64,000 bases of DNA, taken from the NCBI GenBank assembly GCA_014323675.1, contig JACONN010000006.1, positions 434,001 through 498,000 of the forward strand, written 5' to 3'. Source of the DNA: Hormoscilla sp. GM7CHS1pb. Its GTDB lineage: Bacteria; Cyanobacteriota; Cyanobacteriia; Cyanobacteriales; Desertifilaceae. Below are positions 36,890-46,140 of the stretch, piece after piece. The position numbers and the translations under genes are program-made. The stretch's first letter is position 1. Each line of letters opens with the position of its first letter. Below the pieces are notes generated by a model. It was not told the DNA's origin and did no database searches. It saw only the letters and a list, made by a program, of their open reading frames with translations.

Positions 36890-36982
36890 ACTTTCGTTTC
36901 CAGAGCTTTCGTTTCCAGAGACAATCGCAGAAGTTTAAAAAACTTCCGCCTCGGGAAACGAAAGGGTGCTCCTGGACGCGAG
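36890..36982. repeat. Composite palindromic repeat between sqdB and sqdX
   Basis: TTTCGTTTCCAGAG is present twice, followed by CAATCGCAGAAGTTTAAAAA/CTTCCGCCTCGGGAAACGAAAG and TGCTCCTGGACGCGA. The same parts occur at 33380-33500, and the ends match the 70-bp family. It could form a hairpin in a sqdB-sqdX transcript. Confidence 0.7.
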
Positions 36983-37028
36983 TTGGTCATTTGTCAGTTA
37001 CCCAGGACAAATGACCAAATACAAAGGA

Positions 37029-38207
37029 CTAGCCTTTCCAAAGCACTTTCGGCAGAATTTGGTCTTTGTCAACCCGATCTTTGTACTTGGTGGCGAAGTT
37101 AAGCAGGGAGTCTAGCAGGGAATCTGAGAGTTTATGAGGCTCTAAACCGAGATCGATTAGTTTGGTATTTCTGGCATTGAAGTAATGTTCTTCTAGCTCA
37201 ACTCTGGGGTTTTCCAGGAGATCGATCTGTACCTTGATTCCCATCGCTGCACCTGCTTCCTTCACCTTCTCTGCTAGGGATCCGACGCTAAACATTTCTG
37301 TGAATTGGTTGAATACTCGGAATTCTCCGGCGTCGGCGGGGTTGGCGATCGCCAATTCTAGGCACCTTACCGTATCTCGAATATCCAAAAAGCCGCGAGT
37401 CTGACCGCCTTTGCCGTAAACAGTCAGGGGATGACCGATCGCTGCTTGGATGCAAAAGCGATTTAGGGCGGTTCCAAATACGCTGTCGTAGTCCAGGCGG
37501 TTGATCAGCAACTCATCCACTTCATCATTATCCGAATCTGGGTCCTTTTTAATTTCATCTGTCAGGACGCCGTAAACAACCCCCTGATTCAGGTCTGTGG
37601 CCCGCAAACCCCAAATCTTGCAGGCAAAGTGGATATTGTGGCTATCGTGGACTTTGCTCAAATGATAAAAGCTTCCTGGTTGCTTGGGATAGGGCAAGGT
37701 ATCCTTACGCCCATTGTGCTCGATCGTGATGTAGCCTTCTTCAATGTCGATATTCGGCGTGCCGTATTCTCCCATTGTCCCCAGCTTCACCAGGTGGCAG
37801 TCGGGGAAATCTTCTTTCATGGCGTACAGTATGTTCAGCGTCCCCACCACGTTATTCACCTGAGTCAGGACGGCGTGTTCCCGATCGATCATTGAGAAGG
37901 GGGCCGAACGCTGTTCGCCAAAATGGACGATCGCCCCTGGTTTAAACTGCCCCAGTGCCTTGCTGAGAAAAGCGTAATTGTTGATGTCGCCGATGTAGAG
38001 CTCGATCGTTTTGCCAGTCTTCTGCCGCCAGCGCTGGATGCGTTGCTGGATGGGCGCGATCGGGGTCAGGGTTTCCACCTGCAGTTCGTTATCCCAGTGA
38101 CGCCGGACCAGACTATCTAGGATACCAACTTCGTAACCCTGCTTGGATAGATACAGTGCGGTTGCCCAACCGCAGTAACCATCGCCACCAATAACCAGAA
38201 CTTTCAT
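37029..38207 (-). CDS. sqdB: UDP-sulfoquinovose synthase
   Basis: This extended short-chain dehydrogenase of about 392 residues begins MKVLVIGGDGYCGWATALYL (NAD-binding GxxGxxG variant). It has HFGEQRSAPFSMIDREHAV, KLGTMGEYGTPNIDIEEGY and the catalytic FYHLSKVHDSHN (YxxxK), all diagnostic of SqdB/SQD1. The enzyme converts UDP-glucose and sulfite to UDP-sulfoquinovose. I prefer the start at 38207 (MKVLVIGG) over the ATG three codons upstream. Followed on the same strand by sqdX. Confidence 0.93.
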   Translation of the reverse strand: MKVLVIGGDGYCGWATALYLSKQGYEVGILDSLVRRHWDNELQVETLTPIAPIQQRIQRWRQKTGKTIELYIGDINNYAFLSKALGQFKPGAIVHFGEQRSAPFSMIDREHAVLTQVNNVVGTLNILYAMKEDFPDCHLVKLGTMGEYGTPNIDIEEGYITIEHNGRKDTLPYPKQPGSFYHLSKVHDSHNIHFACKIWGLRATDLNQGVVYGVLTDEIKKDPDSDNDEVDELLINRLDYDSVFGTALNRFCIQAAIGHPLTVYGKGGQTRGFLDIRDTVRCLELAIANPADAGEFRVFNQFTEMFSVGSLAEKVKEAGAAMGIKVQIDLLENPRVELEEHYFNARNTKLIDLGLEPHKLSDSLLDSLLNFATKYKDRVDKDQILPKVLWKG

Positions 38208-38216
38208 ATCGATCAA

Positions 38217-38589
38217 TTAATGTTGCTTGCCAATCTTCGGTCAATTTAGCAGGTTTGGGTCACCTTTGGGAAAACTTGCTTTTCCTTTTCTAGCATAAAT
38301 GCCTATAAAATTTAGCAGCTTCTCTTTTCTGCAACTGCCACAGTCGTACCGGCGTCCTTTTGGGTCTGCTTTCTACCGGTGACATATTTAATTTATACCA
38401 GTGATATATGGATTAACTACCGGCAGTAGCACGATCTTGACTGGCGGTGGGATTATTCCTACTGTCGGGTTTGGTGGGAACAAAAGGCGGGCGATCGGTG
38501 CGGGCAAATTCCCCTTTCGCGTCCGGGAAACGAAAGGGTGCTCCTGGACGCGACGATCGCATTATACTGCTTTCAATAGTTAGATTACA
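38217..38589. other. Intergenic region upstream of sqdB with a short repeat
   Basis: No gene is seen. 38517-38553 is a miniature of the 70-bp family (TCGCGTCC...GGACGCGA) with GGGAAACGAAAGGGTGCTCC as its inside. Remaining sequence is AT-rich with ACCGGTGA-like inverted bits at 38375-38405. Confidence 0.55.
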
Positions 38590-38930
38590 TCGGTATAATT
38601 GACCTTAACGGGACTTAGACAAAATCTAAGCCCACACATCGCGCCCGACTCACGCAAGTGAGCGACAAATACATCAACATTGTTACCTAGCCAACCCACA
38701 AACCGCGCTTGAGACGGCTGTACGAAACGCTCTTGACGCTCCAACAAATGTTTTTAATGGTCCATTAGCCCATTGTCGCGCTAGACCACCGGTTAACCAA
38801 TGCCAGAGAATAAAAGTATAAGCACAAAAAACTAAATTACCATGACGCTCAATACTTTTTTTACCTCTAAGTTTGCATTCTCTATTAACCAACCAGCCTT
38901 TTACCGTATGGCTGGGTCATGAATACATTG
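38590..38930 (-). pseudogene. IS701-like transposase C-terminal remnant
   Basis: The frame from 38892 reads VNRECKLRGKKSIERHGNLV then FCAYTFILWHWLTGGL, which matches the C-terminal end of IS701-type DDE transposases. After a frameshift near 38700 it continues RFVGWLGNNVDVFVAHLRES. The N-terminal catalytic domain is absent. Flanking DNA to 39120 contains GCGGCCCGCAGCC-type repeat sequence only. Confidence 0.65.
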
Positions 38931-39297
38931 CGCTGGGTTGTTCTTGTCGTGCTGCGGCCCGCAGCCATAAAAATTATCCAGTCGTCTGGATGCACCGGTT
39001 CGTACAGCCATGGAAATTGGGGAATTGATTTTTTGGAAACTCCCATACAGAAAATATTGAGCGCGAAAACAAAGATTGCTCCTACCGCCGCAGCGGTATT
39101 ATACTTATATATATTATAGGATACTTCATGTAAAACCCTTGAAAAGCAAGCATAGCAACCCTTTCAGCGTCTTAACTAGCTATGAAAAATTTTTTACTCC
39201 AATACTGATGACCGATCGAAGAGTATCAAGTAGCAGCAAATCCGCAAGCCTGGGAGGAGCGAGACCAGGGAGACCCCACAGTGGCTCTCCCACACCT

Positions 39298-39356
39298 CGT
39301 TACCAGGCGGAGCCAGGTAACGCCTACGCCTCGTTACCTGGCTCCGCCTGGTAACG
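39298..39356. repeat. Two 25-bp palindromes upstream of deoC
   Basis: CGTTACCAGGCGGAGCC...GGTAACG (39298-39322) and CGTTACCTGGCTCCGCC...GGTAACG (39332-39356) are variants of the 26-bp family with TACC in place of TCCC, separated by CCTACGCCT. They lie 57 bp before the deoC start. An upstream GAGACCAGGGAGACCCCACA sequence also occurs near 29198. Confidence 0.8.
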
Positions 39357-39412
39357 CTTACGCCTATTTTTTCTTCTTCGTCCCGATAAGCAGTCACACT
39401 TGTGAGGTACTA

Positions 39413-40129
39413 ATGGCGCTCGACTATCCCGATATTGACATTACCCAGTATATTGAGCACTCGCTGCTGCATCCTACCGCTACCCCCCAACAGGTAGCCC
39501 AATGGTGTGAAGAAGCAGAGCAGATGAAATTTATCACAGTCTGTGTAGCTCCTGCCTATGTGCGTCAAGCTGCCGATATCCTCCACGGTAAAGCTCCCAA
39601 AGTCTGTACAGTGATTGGCTTTCCCGCTGGCGCTACTACCGCAGCAGTCAAGCTATACGAAGCTATGGAGGCTGTAGAACATGGGGCAGTTGAGCTAGAT
39701 GTCATGCTCAACCTAGGATTCTTGAAAGCCGGGAAAACTGAAGCAGTCCACCGGGAAATTGCCGAAATCTGTGAGGAAACTGGTCAAACTGTCAAAGCTA
39801 TATTGGAAACAAATTTACTGACAGAGGCAGAAAAACGACTGGCAGCGGAAATTTGTTTAGATGCTGGCGTGGCTTACTTGAAAACCTGCACTGGCTGGAA
39901 TAAAGGGGCCACAGTGGCAGATGTGCGACTTCTCCAGCAATTAACTAAGGGACAAGTAGGGATTAAAGCATCGGGGGGTATTCGGAATCTAGAGCAAGCC
40001 TATAACCTAGTTATGGCCGGTGCTACCCGATTGGGAACCTCACGCGGTCCTGATTTGCTGACTGGGTACAAACTCGCTATGGCTGCGCCATTGGCTAATG
40101 GTAATGCACGATTAACAATGAACCATTAG
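39413..40129 (+). CDS. deoC: Deoxyribose-phosphate aldolase
   Basis: The 238-residue class I aldolase has IDITQYIEHSLLHPTATP at the N-terminus, VCTVIGFPAGATTAAVK, and AVELDVMLNLGFLKAG. Schiff-base Lys candidates are in AYLKTCTGWNKGAT and in VGIKASGGIRNLEQA. It cleaves 2-deoxyribose 5-phosphate to glyceraldehyde 3-phosphate and acetaldehyde in deoxynucleoside breakdown. I start at the ATG at 39413, preceded by GTGAGG. The open frame upstream is repeat-derived. The stop is 11 bp before recO, so the two are probably co-transcribed; the deoC-recO order is common in cyanobacteria. Confidence 0.93.
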   Translation: MALDYPDIDITQYIEHSLLHPTATPQQVAQWCEEAEQMKFITVCVAPAYVRQAADILHGKAPKVCTVIGFPAGATTAAVKLYEAMEAVEHGAVELDVMLNLGFLKAGKTEAVHREIAEICEETGQTVKAILETNLLTEAEKRLAAEICLDAGVAYLKTCTGWNKGATVADVRLLQQLTKGQVGIKASGGIRNLEQAYNLVMAGATRLGTSRGPDLLTGYKLAMAAPLANGNARLTMNH

Positions 40130-40140
40130 CAATAATTAAC

Positions 40141-41133
40141 ATGAGTCGTACTTACAAAGCAACTGGAATTAATCTCAAAGGGATGCCCCTGGGAGAGTAT
40201 GACCGGCTGTTAACGATTTTAACCCCTGAGTTTGGTGTAATTCGGGCCGTGGCACCGGGGGCCCGGAAGCATAAATCTCAATTCGCTGGCCGGAGTGGGT
40301 TATTTGTGGTCAATCAGCTGCTGATTGCTCAGGGACGTAACCTCGATAAAATTACTCAAGCCCAAACGCTGGAATCCTATCCAGGTTTGTCTGCAAATCT
40401 GACTAAGTTGACCGCTAGTCAATACTTGGCAGAACTGGTGCTGCTTCAAGCTTTGAGTGGCCAGCCCCAAGAGGAACTTTATGAGTTACTCAGCGAACAT
40501 CTCCGACGCTTGGAGAATGCACCACTACATACTGTCATGGCCCACTTAACCCAGGCGGTCTTTCACCTACTGGCGATCGCAGGTATCGGTCCCCAAGTGC
40601 AGTTGTGCTGCATTACCCAACAGCCCCTCACCCCAGATTTTACTAACCCTAACTGGTACGTTGGCTTTAACGTGCTAGCGGGTGGCACTGTCATGGCATC
40701 AGCGATCGCAGATCGGCATCCTGCTGTCAGACCACTCCCGCAGGCGATCGGCCCGCCAACTTTCGTTTCCGGAGCGCCCACCCATGTTGTGCGCAGGATG
40801 CGACACAACAGGGTGGGTGCTCCCGGAAACGACCGAAAAATCGCACAGAGGACCGAGGAGGAATGCGCTCAAGAGTCGGCTAAGTTAGAGAATGATAACC
40901 AAAGTGGCCAAAAAATGTCAAGCCAAAGGCGCCTTTGGCGCATCAATGCCACCGAATTAGCCTTGCTCCAGCAGCTAGCAGCTCCGGAATTGCCAAAGCA
41001 AAAGATAGTAACCAGCAATATATGGCGCAGGTTAGAACAAATTCTGCGCCAGTATGCCGAATATCATTTCGATCGACAGATCCGCGCTGCGGCCTTAATA
41101 GATACTTGTTTTCCAATATCGCCTACTATATAG
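40141..41133 (+). CDS. recO: DNA repair protein RecO with an in-frame palindromic insertion
   Basis: The 330-residue RecO has the OB-fold N-terminus SRTYKATGINLKGMPLGEYD, RLLTILTPEFGVIRAVAPGA, and a helical C-terminal domain (RRLEQILRQYAEYHFDRQIR). RecO anneals single strands and loads RecA with RecR. A 70-bp palindromic element (40763-40832) encodes the extra segment from about residue 208 (FVSGAPTHVVRRMRHNRVGA), so the protein is some 24-40 residues longer than usual while staying open. The insertion lies between the zinc-finger-like region and the last helices, a place where a loop could be tolerated. Confidence 0.88.
   Translation: MSRTYKATGINLKGMPLGEYDRLLTILTPEFGVIRAVAPGARKHKSQFAGRSGLFVVNQLLIAQGRNLDKITQAQTLESYPGLSANLTKLTASQYLAELVLLQALSGQPQEELYELLSEHLRRLENAPLHTVMAHLTQAVFHLLAIAGIGPQVQLCCITQQPLTPDFTNPNWYVGFNVLAGGTVMASAIADRHPAVRPLPQAIGPPTFVSGAPTHVVRRMRHNRVGAPGNDRKIAQRTEEECAQESAKLENDNQSGQKMSSQRRLWRINATELALLQQLAAPELPKQKIVTSNIWRRLEQILRQYAEYHFDRQIRAAALIDTCFPISPTI
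40763..40832. repeat. 70-bp palindromic element translated within recO
   Basis: TCGTTTCC...GGAAACGA ends enclose GCGCCCACCCATGTTGTGCG and its complement. Same length and inner core as the 70-bp family, with variant ends like the 69-bp family. The recO frame is preserved across it. Confidence 0.9.
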
Positions 41134-41935
41134 CGTTAGTGATAATGCCTAATTATGGGACCGATCGCGCAGCGTGGCGCAGCCATAGAACGATTGACAC
41201 CTCTAGATATAGAGAAGGACAGCAGTCACTCTGGAATCTGTGGAGTCTGATGATGAAAAAGATATTGGACCCCCAGAGCCGTCGTATTGGGAATAGCTGC
41301 GCGATCGGTGCATCCCGCAGAACAGTCGGCAATTCCACTGATAGTAGAACGCTGTCATTTGCTGCCAGCAAACTCCCTGTGGACTACAACCATCCATGAT
41401 GGCCACTGTGCTCGTTGGCTTTGCCCTGGGAGAACCAGTCCTGGCGATCGCCGATACTGTCATGGACAAAAATACTGGTAACATTGATATTGGTAAAGAA
41501 CTGGTGGTGGGTGGCTCTTATAGTGTCGCAGGTCTGCTGCTGTTGCACGATATCCGGTGCGCTATTTGGGAGAAAACCTGCGCGTCCGCAACGCCCTACT
41601 CCAACTGGTAAATTTGTTTATGGCGCAGCCATAGCTATGTGGGGGAAAGTATATGGCTACGCCACGCTGCGCGATCGGACTATGGCTACGCCACGCTGCG
41701 CGATCGGAATAATGCTGTCAATATCGCCTTGAGTCTGCCCTGAGCGCAGGCTGGCGTGGCAGAAACTTAGTTGGGATTAAATGTGGTGTTTTTGTCTTTG
41801 GCTGCGCAGGAGGGCTCTCAACCTGGTATATTGCCAAAGGAGTTAATACTCCAGAGTCCGCTGTTTAAGTTAGCTTCTAGCGCTCCTATCGTCGCACACT
41901 ACGTATTAGCAATTAGCGCAACTGGCAAGAGCTGA
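41134..41935. other. Decayed region, possible membrane-protein remnant
   Basis: No intact gene is seen. Fragments in different frames could come from one lost protein: IDIGKELVVGGSYSVAGLLL (about 41485), GENLRVRNALLQLVNL (about 41570) and VGIKCGVFVFGCAGGLSTWY (about 41780). GCAGCGTGGCGCAGCC-type repeats occur at 41165-41185, 41622-41637 and 41650-41707 (two copies of GATCGGACTATGGCTACGCC-like sequence). I cannot assign the remnant to a family. Confidence 0.45.
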
Positions 41936-43201
41936 ATGCATATCGCTTGGCTTGGAAAAAAATCACCTTTCTGTGGCAATGTTACCTATTCGCGAGAGGT
42001 AACCAATGCGTTGCTAGACCGGGGATATCAGGTGAGCTTTCTTCATTTTTCTCAGTCAGAATTCCCTAGTAGGAGTACCTCAAGCAGGTATGCTTATGCT
42101 CGCGCCGATTTTTCCGGAACGGTGCCCAGTCAGCTGCCAAAAACTGCCTCATACAAGGGTAACGGTAGGGACGACCGCGAGAAAACGGAAGTTCACGGAT
42201 GGCCGATGGTGGAGATTTCTCTTCCCTGTTTGTACAAATCCACGATTTACACTATTCCCACTCTCAAATCGAGCCAAGTGTTGGCCCGCGCGCTCTGGCA
42301 GTTGCAGCCTGATTTAGTACATGCTTCCCTGACCTTGTCTCCTCTGGATTTCCTGCTACCGGAAATCTGTCAAGAGCTTTCTTTGCCCCTAGTGGCGACG
42401 TTCCACCCGCCCTTTGACCATAAAATGCGCAATCTGAGTTCGGGCACTCAACACCTGACTTATCAGCTATATGCCCCCTGTCTGGCGAACTACGATTGTG
42501 TAATCGTCTTTTCTCAGATTCAGCGGACCCTCTTGGTGCGCCTGGGTGTCCCAGCCCAGAAGGTAGCAGTGATTCCCAATGGGGTAGATGAAAAGAAATA
42601 CTCCCCCGGACCTGCCGATGTGAAGCATTCAATAGCTGCTTCCCGTCTGTTTGTCTATCAGGGCAGAATCGCTACAGAAAAGAATGTAGAGTCCTTACTT
42701 AAGGCTTGGAAGCAATCGGATTTGGGAGATGACTGCAAGCTCTTAATTATCGGGAATGGACCATTGGCAGCTTCTTTAAAAATGTCTTATGGCCCAGAAC
42801 AGGGGATTATCTGGTTGGGTTTCATTGGTGACGAACAAAGGCGGATAGAAATCTTGCGGGGTGCAGATGTATTTATTTTGCCTTCTTTTGTAGAAGGGCT
42901 TTCCCTATCTCTGCTGGAAGCAATGGCTTGTGGTGTCGCCTGCATCGCTACAGATGCTGGTGCTGATGGTGAAGTCTTGGAGGGGGGCGCTGGTGTGATC
43001 TTAAATACTAATCGCGTTACTTCTGAGCTGCGAACTCTTCTGCCTCTGTTTCACGACCACCCGGAGTTGACTATGCTATTGGGGCAAAAAGCCCGACGCC
43101 GCGTGCTGGAACGCTATACCCTCACTCGCAATATCTCTCAGCTGGAAAAGCTTTATGCCCAGATATTACAACAGCAGCAAGTACAGCTGACTGGCACTTA
43201 A
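41936..43201 (+). CDS. Glycosyltransferase family 4 protein
   Basis: The 421-residue GT-B glycosyltransferase begins MHIAWLGKKSPFCGNVTYSR. It has LVATFHPPFDHKMRNLSSGT and the C-terminal donor domain with FVYQGRIATEKNVESLLKAW and VFILPSFVEGLSLSLLEAMA (EX7E-type motif). It resembles a conserved cyanobacterial GT4 group often found near recO. Residues about 46-85 (RSTSSRYAYARADF...KGNGRDDREK) look like an extra, compositionally odd segment in the N-terminal domain. Sugar donor and acceptor unknown. Confidence 0.85.
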   Translation: MHIAWLGKKSPFCGNVTYSREVTNALLDRGYQVSFLHFSQSEFPSRSTSSRYAYARADFSGTVPSQLPKTASYKGNGRDDREKTEVHGWPMVEISLPCLYKSTIYTIPTLKSSQVLARALWQLQPDLVHASLTLSPLDFLLPEICQELSLPLVATFHPPFDHKMRNLSSGTQHLTYQLYAPCLANYDCVIVFSQIQRTLLVRLGVPAQKVAVIPNGVDEKKYSPGPADVKHSIAASRLFVYQGRIATEKNVESLLKAWKQSDLGDDCKLLIIGNGPLAASLKMSYGPEQGIIWLGFIGDEQRRIEILRGADVFILPSFVEGLSLSLLEAMACGVACIATDAGADGEVLEGGAGVILNTNRVTSELRTLLPLFHDHPELTMLLGQKARRRVLERYTLTRNISQLEKLYAQILQQQQVQLTGT

Positions 43202-43514
43202 GGTGGAGCATGTTAATGCCTACATTTCGCGCTACAAATATAATATATACATAATACCTTGGTCTTCTCAAGTCTTACACTATCACAACTATAGACAAAT
43301 CTAGGACTGGTTTCCCTTAAAATACCCAAAAATTTATACCAACTAATAATAAAAAAACCTCCTTGACATATTATTACTAAAATTTTCCTCTTATTGCTCA
43401 CTATAAAGCTACTCAGAGATAAAATTTCCCTAAATTATACTCATTACTCTATCTTGTGTTTTTACATAATTTACACCAGTAAATAGTACCGCGCTCCATG
43501 ATGGGGGAAAGAAT
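43202..43514. other. AT-rich intergenic region
   Basis: No gene is supported. A 62-codon open frame on the minus strand (43213-43401) has no recognisable domain and biased composition. I see no clear terminator. Confidence 0.5.
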
Positions 43515-43718
43515 TTATTGCGCGTGCAAACGCTCCTCATTAATATTTTCAATCTGTTTAATGCCGCGATCTACATAGATATGTATGGATTGAAAACATT
43601 GAAAATGAATACGTAAAGTTTGTTTATCCGTCAGGCGACCTAACTGATTTTTTACTCCTGAATCTGTCCGTTTAAGCGTCTGCCTTATCTGCCTCTCTGC
43701 TACCTTATACACTAACAA
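43515..43718 (-). pseudogene. IS1634-like transposase C-terminal remnant
   Basis: The 67-residue frame (MLVYKVAERQIRQTLKRTDS, then DKQTLRIHFQCFQSIHIYVD and IENINEERLHAQ) matches the C-terminal end of IS1634/IS4-group transposases (AE..LR..L......KPT.RPTLRW.F..F.G.H). No catalytic core is preserved. Confidence 0.6.
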
Positions 43719-43900
43719 AGATACATAACGCCATAATTAAACCTAAAGCTTCAATCCTTTTTGGGGGGGTATCAACTTAAGCCGGGAAAGCTAGATTAGA
43801 CAAGGGTTGCGGCTGATGTGTATTTTTTGACCGTCGAGGTAAGGGTAACTCCGGCATCCTCGCCACAAGCCAATCGGCTTGTGGCGACGGAGAGGCAAAA

Positions 43901-43923
43901 GGGTGTGGTCAAAAGTAGTTGAT
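43901..43923. repeat. GGGTGTGGTCAAAAGTAGTTGAT motif, first of four
   Basis: The 23-24-bp motif appears here, in shortened form at 44209-44222, and in reverse complement at 44509-44532 and 44555-44578. The copies bracket a region full of other repeats (43901-44578). A hairpin CCACAAGCCAATCGGCTTGTGG lies just upstream (43863-43884). Confidence 0.8.
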
Positions 43924-44059
43924 AGAGTAAAGCAATGAGCGACTCTAACCGGTAGTGGGCAGATCCGGGGTGAGGGGGTATAAAAGGTAATCAACCTAGC
44001 TAGATAATAGACAATTATGACAAAAAGCCGCTCTTTCAAGGGAAAAGGTTCTGCTCTCA

Positions 44060-44210
44060 TAGCGAAAAAAAATTTTCCCTCGTCGATAAAAAAATTTTCT
44101 CTCGTCGATAAAAAAATTTTCTCTCGCCGATAAAAAGATTTTCTCTCATAGCGGAAAAGGATCTTCTCTCGCCGAGGAAAGGATCTTCTCTCATAGCGGA
44201 AAAGGATCGG
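44060..44210. repeat. 22-bp AT-rich tandem repeat, six to seven units
   Basis: Units follow GATAAAAAAATTTTCTCTCG + TC/CC or a variant with GCGGAAAAGGATCTTCTCTC + ATA. The period is 22 bp with small indels. The unit is itself partly palindromic (AAAAATTTT, AAAGGATCTT). The array ends at a copy of the GGGTGTGGTCAAAA motif. Confidence 0.85.
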
Positions 44211-44253
44211 GTGTGGTCAAAACCCGTTGGTACTCGGCGGACCCGCTCTCACC

Positions 44254-44396
44254 CGTTCCCAGGCGGAGCCGTGGGAACGAGGGGGCCCGGCTACTAGAAC
44301 TTAGCCCACGCGCAGAGCACATCCTATCGTTTACCGATCCACCCACCCATGTCGTTGCCTGCTGGCGAACGACAGGGTGGGTGCTCCTGGACGCGA
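44254..44396. repeat. 26-bp palindrome and a hybrid 69/70-bp element
   Basis: 44254-44279 is a 26-bp CGTTCCC...GGGAACG copy. 44327-44396 begins like the 69-bp family (TCGTTTACCGATCC) but ends like the 70-bp family (GTGCTCCTGGACGCGA), an apparent recombinant of the two. Downstream to 44640 are GGGGCCCGGAGCGTG repeats and AAACCCGGTTTCT copies; no gene is supported. Confidence 0.8.
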
Positions 44397-44727
44397 CCCC
44401 CTCCTCTCGTAGGGGGCCCGGAGCGTGGAAGGGGCCCGGAGCGTGCAGGGGCTATATACATGTATCCGGGCAGCGTCCGGTTCGTTACCCGGGGTGCGAG
44501 CACCCGGCGATCAACTACTTATGACCACACCCGGTCCGGGAGCCTGCACCTGGCGATCAACTACTTTTGACCACACCCGAGGCAAAAAATATCGGGAGAA
44601 ACCCGGTTTCTTTAATCGAGAACGAGGGAAGATCGGGTAGGAGGTCATCACCTTTGTTTCTTTTCAGCAGCGGGCGCGGGAAGGCAAAAATTGTCGTAGA
44701 AACCCGGTTTCTTTAGCTACTGACCTT

Positions 44728-45447
44728 TTACTCGCTCAACCCAGCCTTCCAGATCTTGATAGTATCGTCCTTACTGCCACTGGCCAAGGTCTTGCCATCG
44801 GGCGCGATCGCCACGGACCAGACTTTATCTGAATGGCCAGTGAGGGTAGCGAGTTCTCTGTTGGTCTCCAAACTCCAGATCTTGATAGTCCCGTCCTCAC
44901 TACCATTGGCTAAGGTTTTACCATCGGGCGCGATCGCCACGGACGTGACCGAGTTTGAATGTCCGGTGAGGGTAGCGATTTCTCTGTTGGTCTGGTAACT
45001 CCAGATCTTGATAGTCTTGTCCGAACTGCCACTGGCTAAGGTCTTGCCATCGGGCGCGATCGCCACGGAATAGACCAAGTTTGAATGGCCAGTGAGGGTA
45101 GCGATTTCTCTGTTGGTCTGGTAACTCCAGATCTTGATAGTCCCGTCCTCACTAACACGGGCTAAGGTTTTGCTGGCTAAGGTTTTGCCATCGGGCGCGA
45201 TCGCCACAGAATAGACTCAGTTTGAATGACCAGTGAGGGTTTTAACAAGAATCGTCTTTTTCCAGTCAACCCGTGGGATGGGGCGATCGGATGGTTGAGT
45301 TTGAGTATAATCTTGGGAAGGTCTATTTTCCAGATAAGTCAATACCGCAATAGTTGCACTAATTATGCCTGAGAAACCAGCGATTATCCCGACAATTATC
45401 GCAAATTTCTGAATGAAAGTCCACGTATTGTTATTGTTTTGAGACAT
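44728..45447 (-). pseudogene. Membrane-anchored WD40 repeat protein with an in-frame stop
   Basis: The start MSQNNNNTWTFIQKFAIIVG (45447) gives one membrane segment (FAIIVGIIAGFSGIISATIA) and a short linker to KTLTGHSN. There a TGA (45217-45219) replaces the TTG (Leu) seen in the repeat copies. The same frame continues as four WD40 blades with near-identical units (SVAIAPDGKTLASGS.D.TIKIWSYQTNREIATLTGHSN). The first blade carries an extra LASKTLARVSEDGT, a small internal duplication. A complete WD40 propeller needs about seven blades, so the gene is also short. High identity between blades suggests recent internal expansion and contraction. Confidence 0.75.
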
Positions 45448-45786
45448 GACTATCTCCGGGCTAATTGCTAATTGTGTTACTCGTTCCACTGGCGACTCCT
45501 GGGAAGGCACACCTTTCGAGGCGGATGCTTTCAGCTGGATCCGTGGTTCCTGAGCCTAGCCGAAGGGCTGCCATATACTGGAGGCAGAGCCTCGAAATTC
45601 CGTTCCCAGCCAGAGACTGGGAACGAGGTAAAAGAAACAAAGGTGATGGGCACAACGGCGATGCCCGACTCCACATCGCCCCCGAAAAGAAACAGGGTTT
45701 GGGTCAGATCCCAGGTTTCAAAACCAATACCGTCCAAACCAGGTTTCTGGACTTATAATCTATAGTAACCGCAGATAGAGGAAACT
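45448..45786. other. Repeat-rich intergenic region
   Basis: Holds a 25-bp variant palindrome at 45601-45625 (CGTTCCCAGCCAGAGACTGG...) and an upstream GGCAGAGCCTCGAAATTCC / CCTTTCGAGGCGGATG sequence. No gene is supported. Confidence 0.6.
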
Positions 45787-46140
45787 ATGCAACTAGAAGA
45801 TTATTTTGTGTTTCTGGCTCCCGATGATATTCGACTGGCCGGAACGAGAGTAGGAATTGAAACCATCTTGTATGATTTCATCCATCGCCAGCGGACTCCC
45901 GAGCAAATCGAGCAAAGTTATCGCACTGTCAATTTAGAACAAGTCTATGCTACCATTCTCTATTACCTGCAAAATAAGGAAGCAGTCAGTGCTTACTTGA
46001 CTGACTGGTTGGAACACGGTCGCAGAATGCGAGAAGAACAACGACGCAACCCACCGCCTGTAGTTGTCAAACTGATGAAACTCAAAGCAGAACGCGAAGC
46101 TCAGAAGAAAGCAAATGGCAATCAAGTTTATCCTGGATGA
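45787..46140 (+). CDS. DUF433 domain protein, probable antitoxin
   Basis: The 117-residue protein has the DUF433 helix-turn-helix-like core DDIRLAGTRVGIETILYDFI and RTPEQIEQSYRTVNLEQVYA, followed by a charged helical tail (EHGRRMREEQRRNPPPVVVK). DUF433 proteins commonly pair with DUF5615 PIN-like nucleases as type II toxin-antitoxin modules. The next gene begins 26 bp before its stop, supporting translational coupling. Antitoxin function is inferred from this pairing. Confidence 0.85.
   Translation: MQLEDYFVFLAPDDIRLAGTRVGIETILYDFIHRQRTPEQIEQSYRTVNLEQVYATILYYLQNKEAVSAYLTDWLEHGRRMREEQRRNPPPVVVKLMKLKAEREAQKKANGNQVYPG

Noticed and set aside
44213..44524. 103-codon ORF in the 44 kb repeat block
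   Set aside because: Made almost wholly of palindromic repeats (SPVPRRSRGNEG, PTHVVACWRTTGW).
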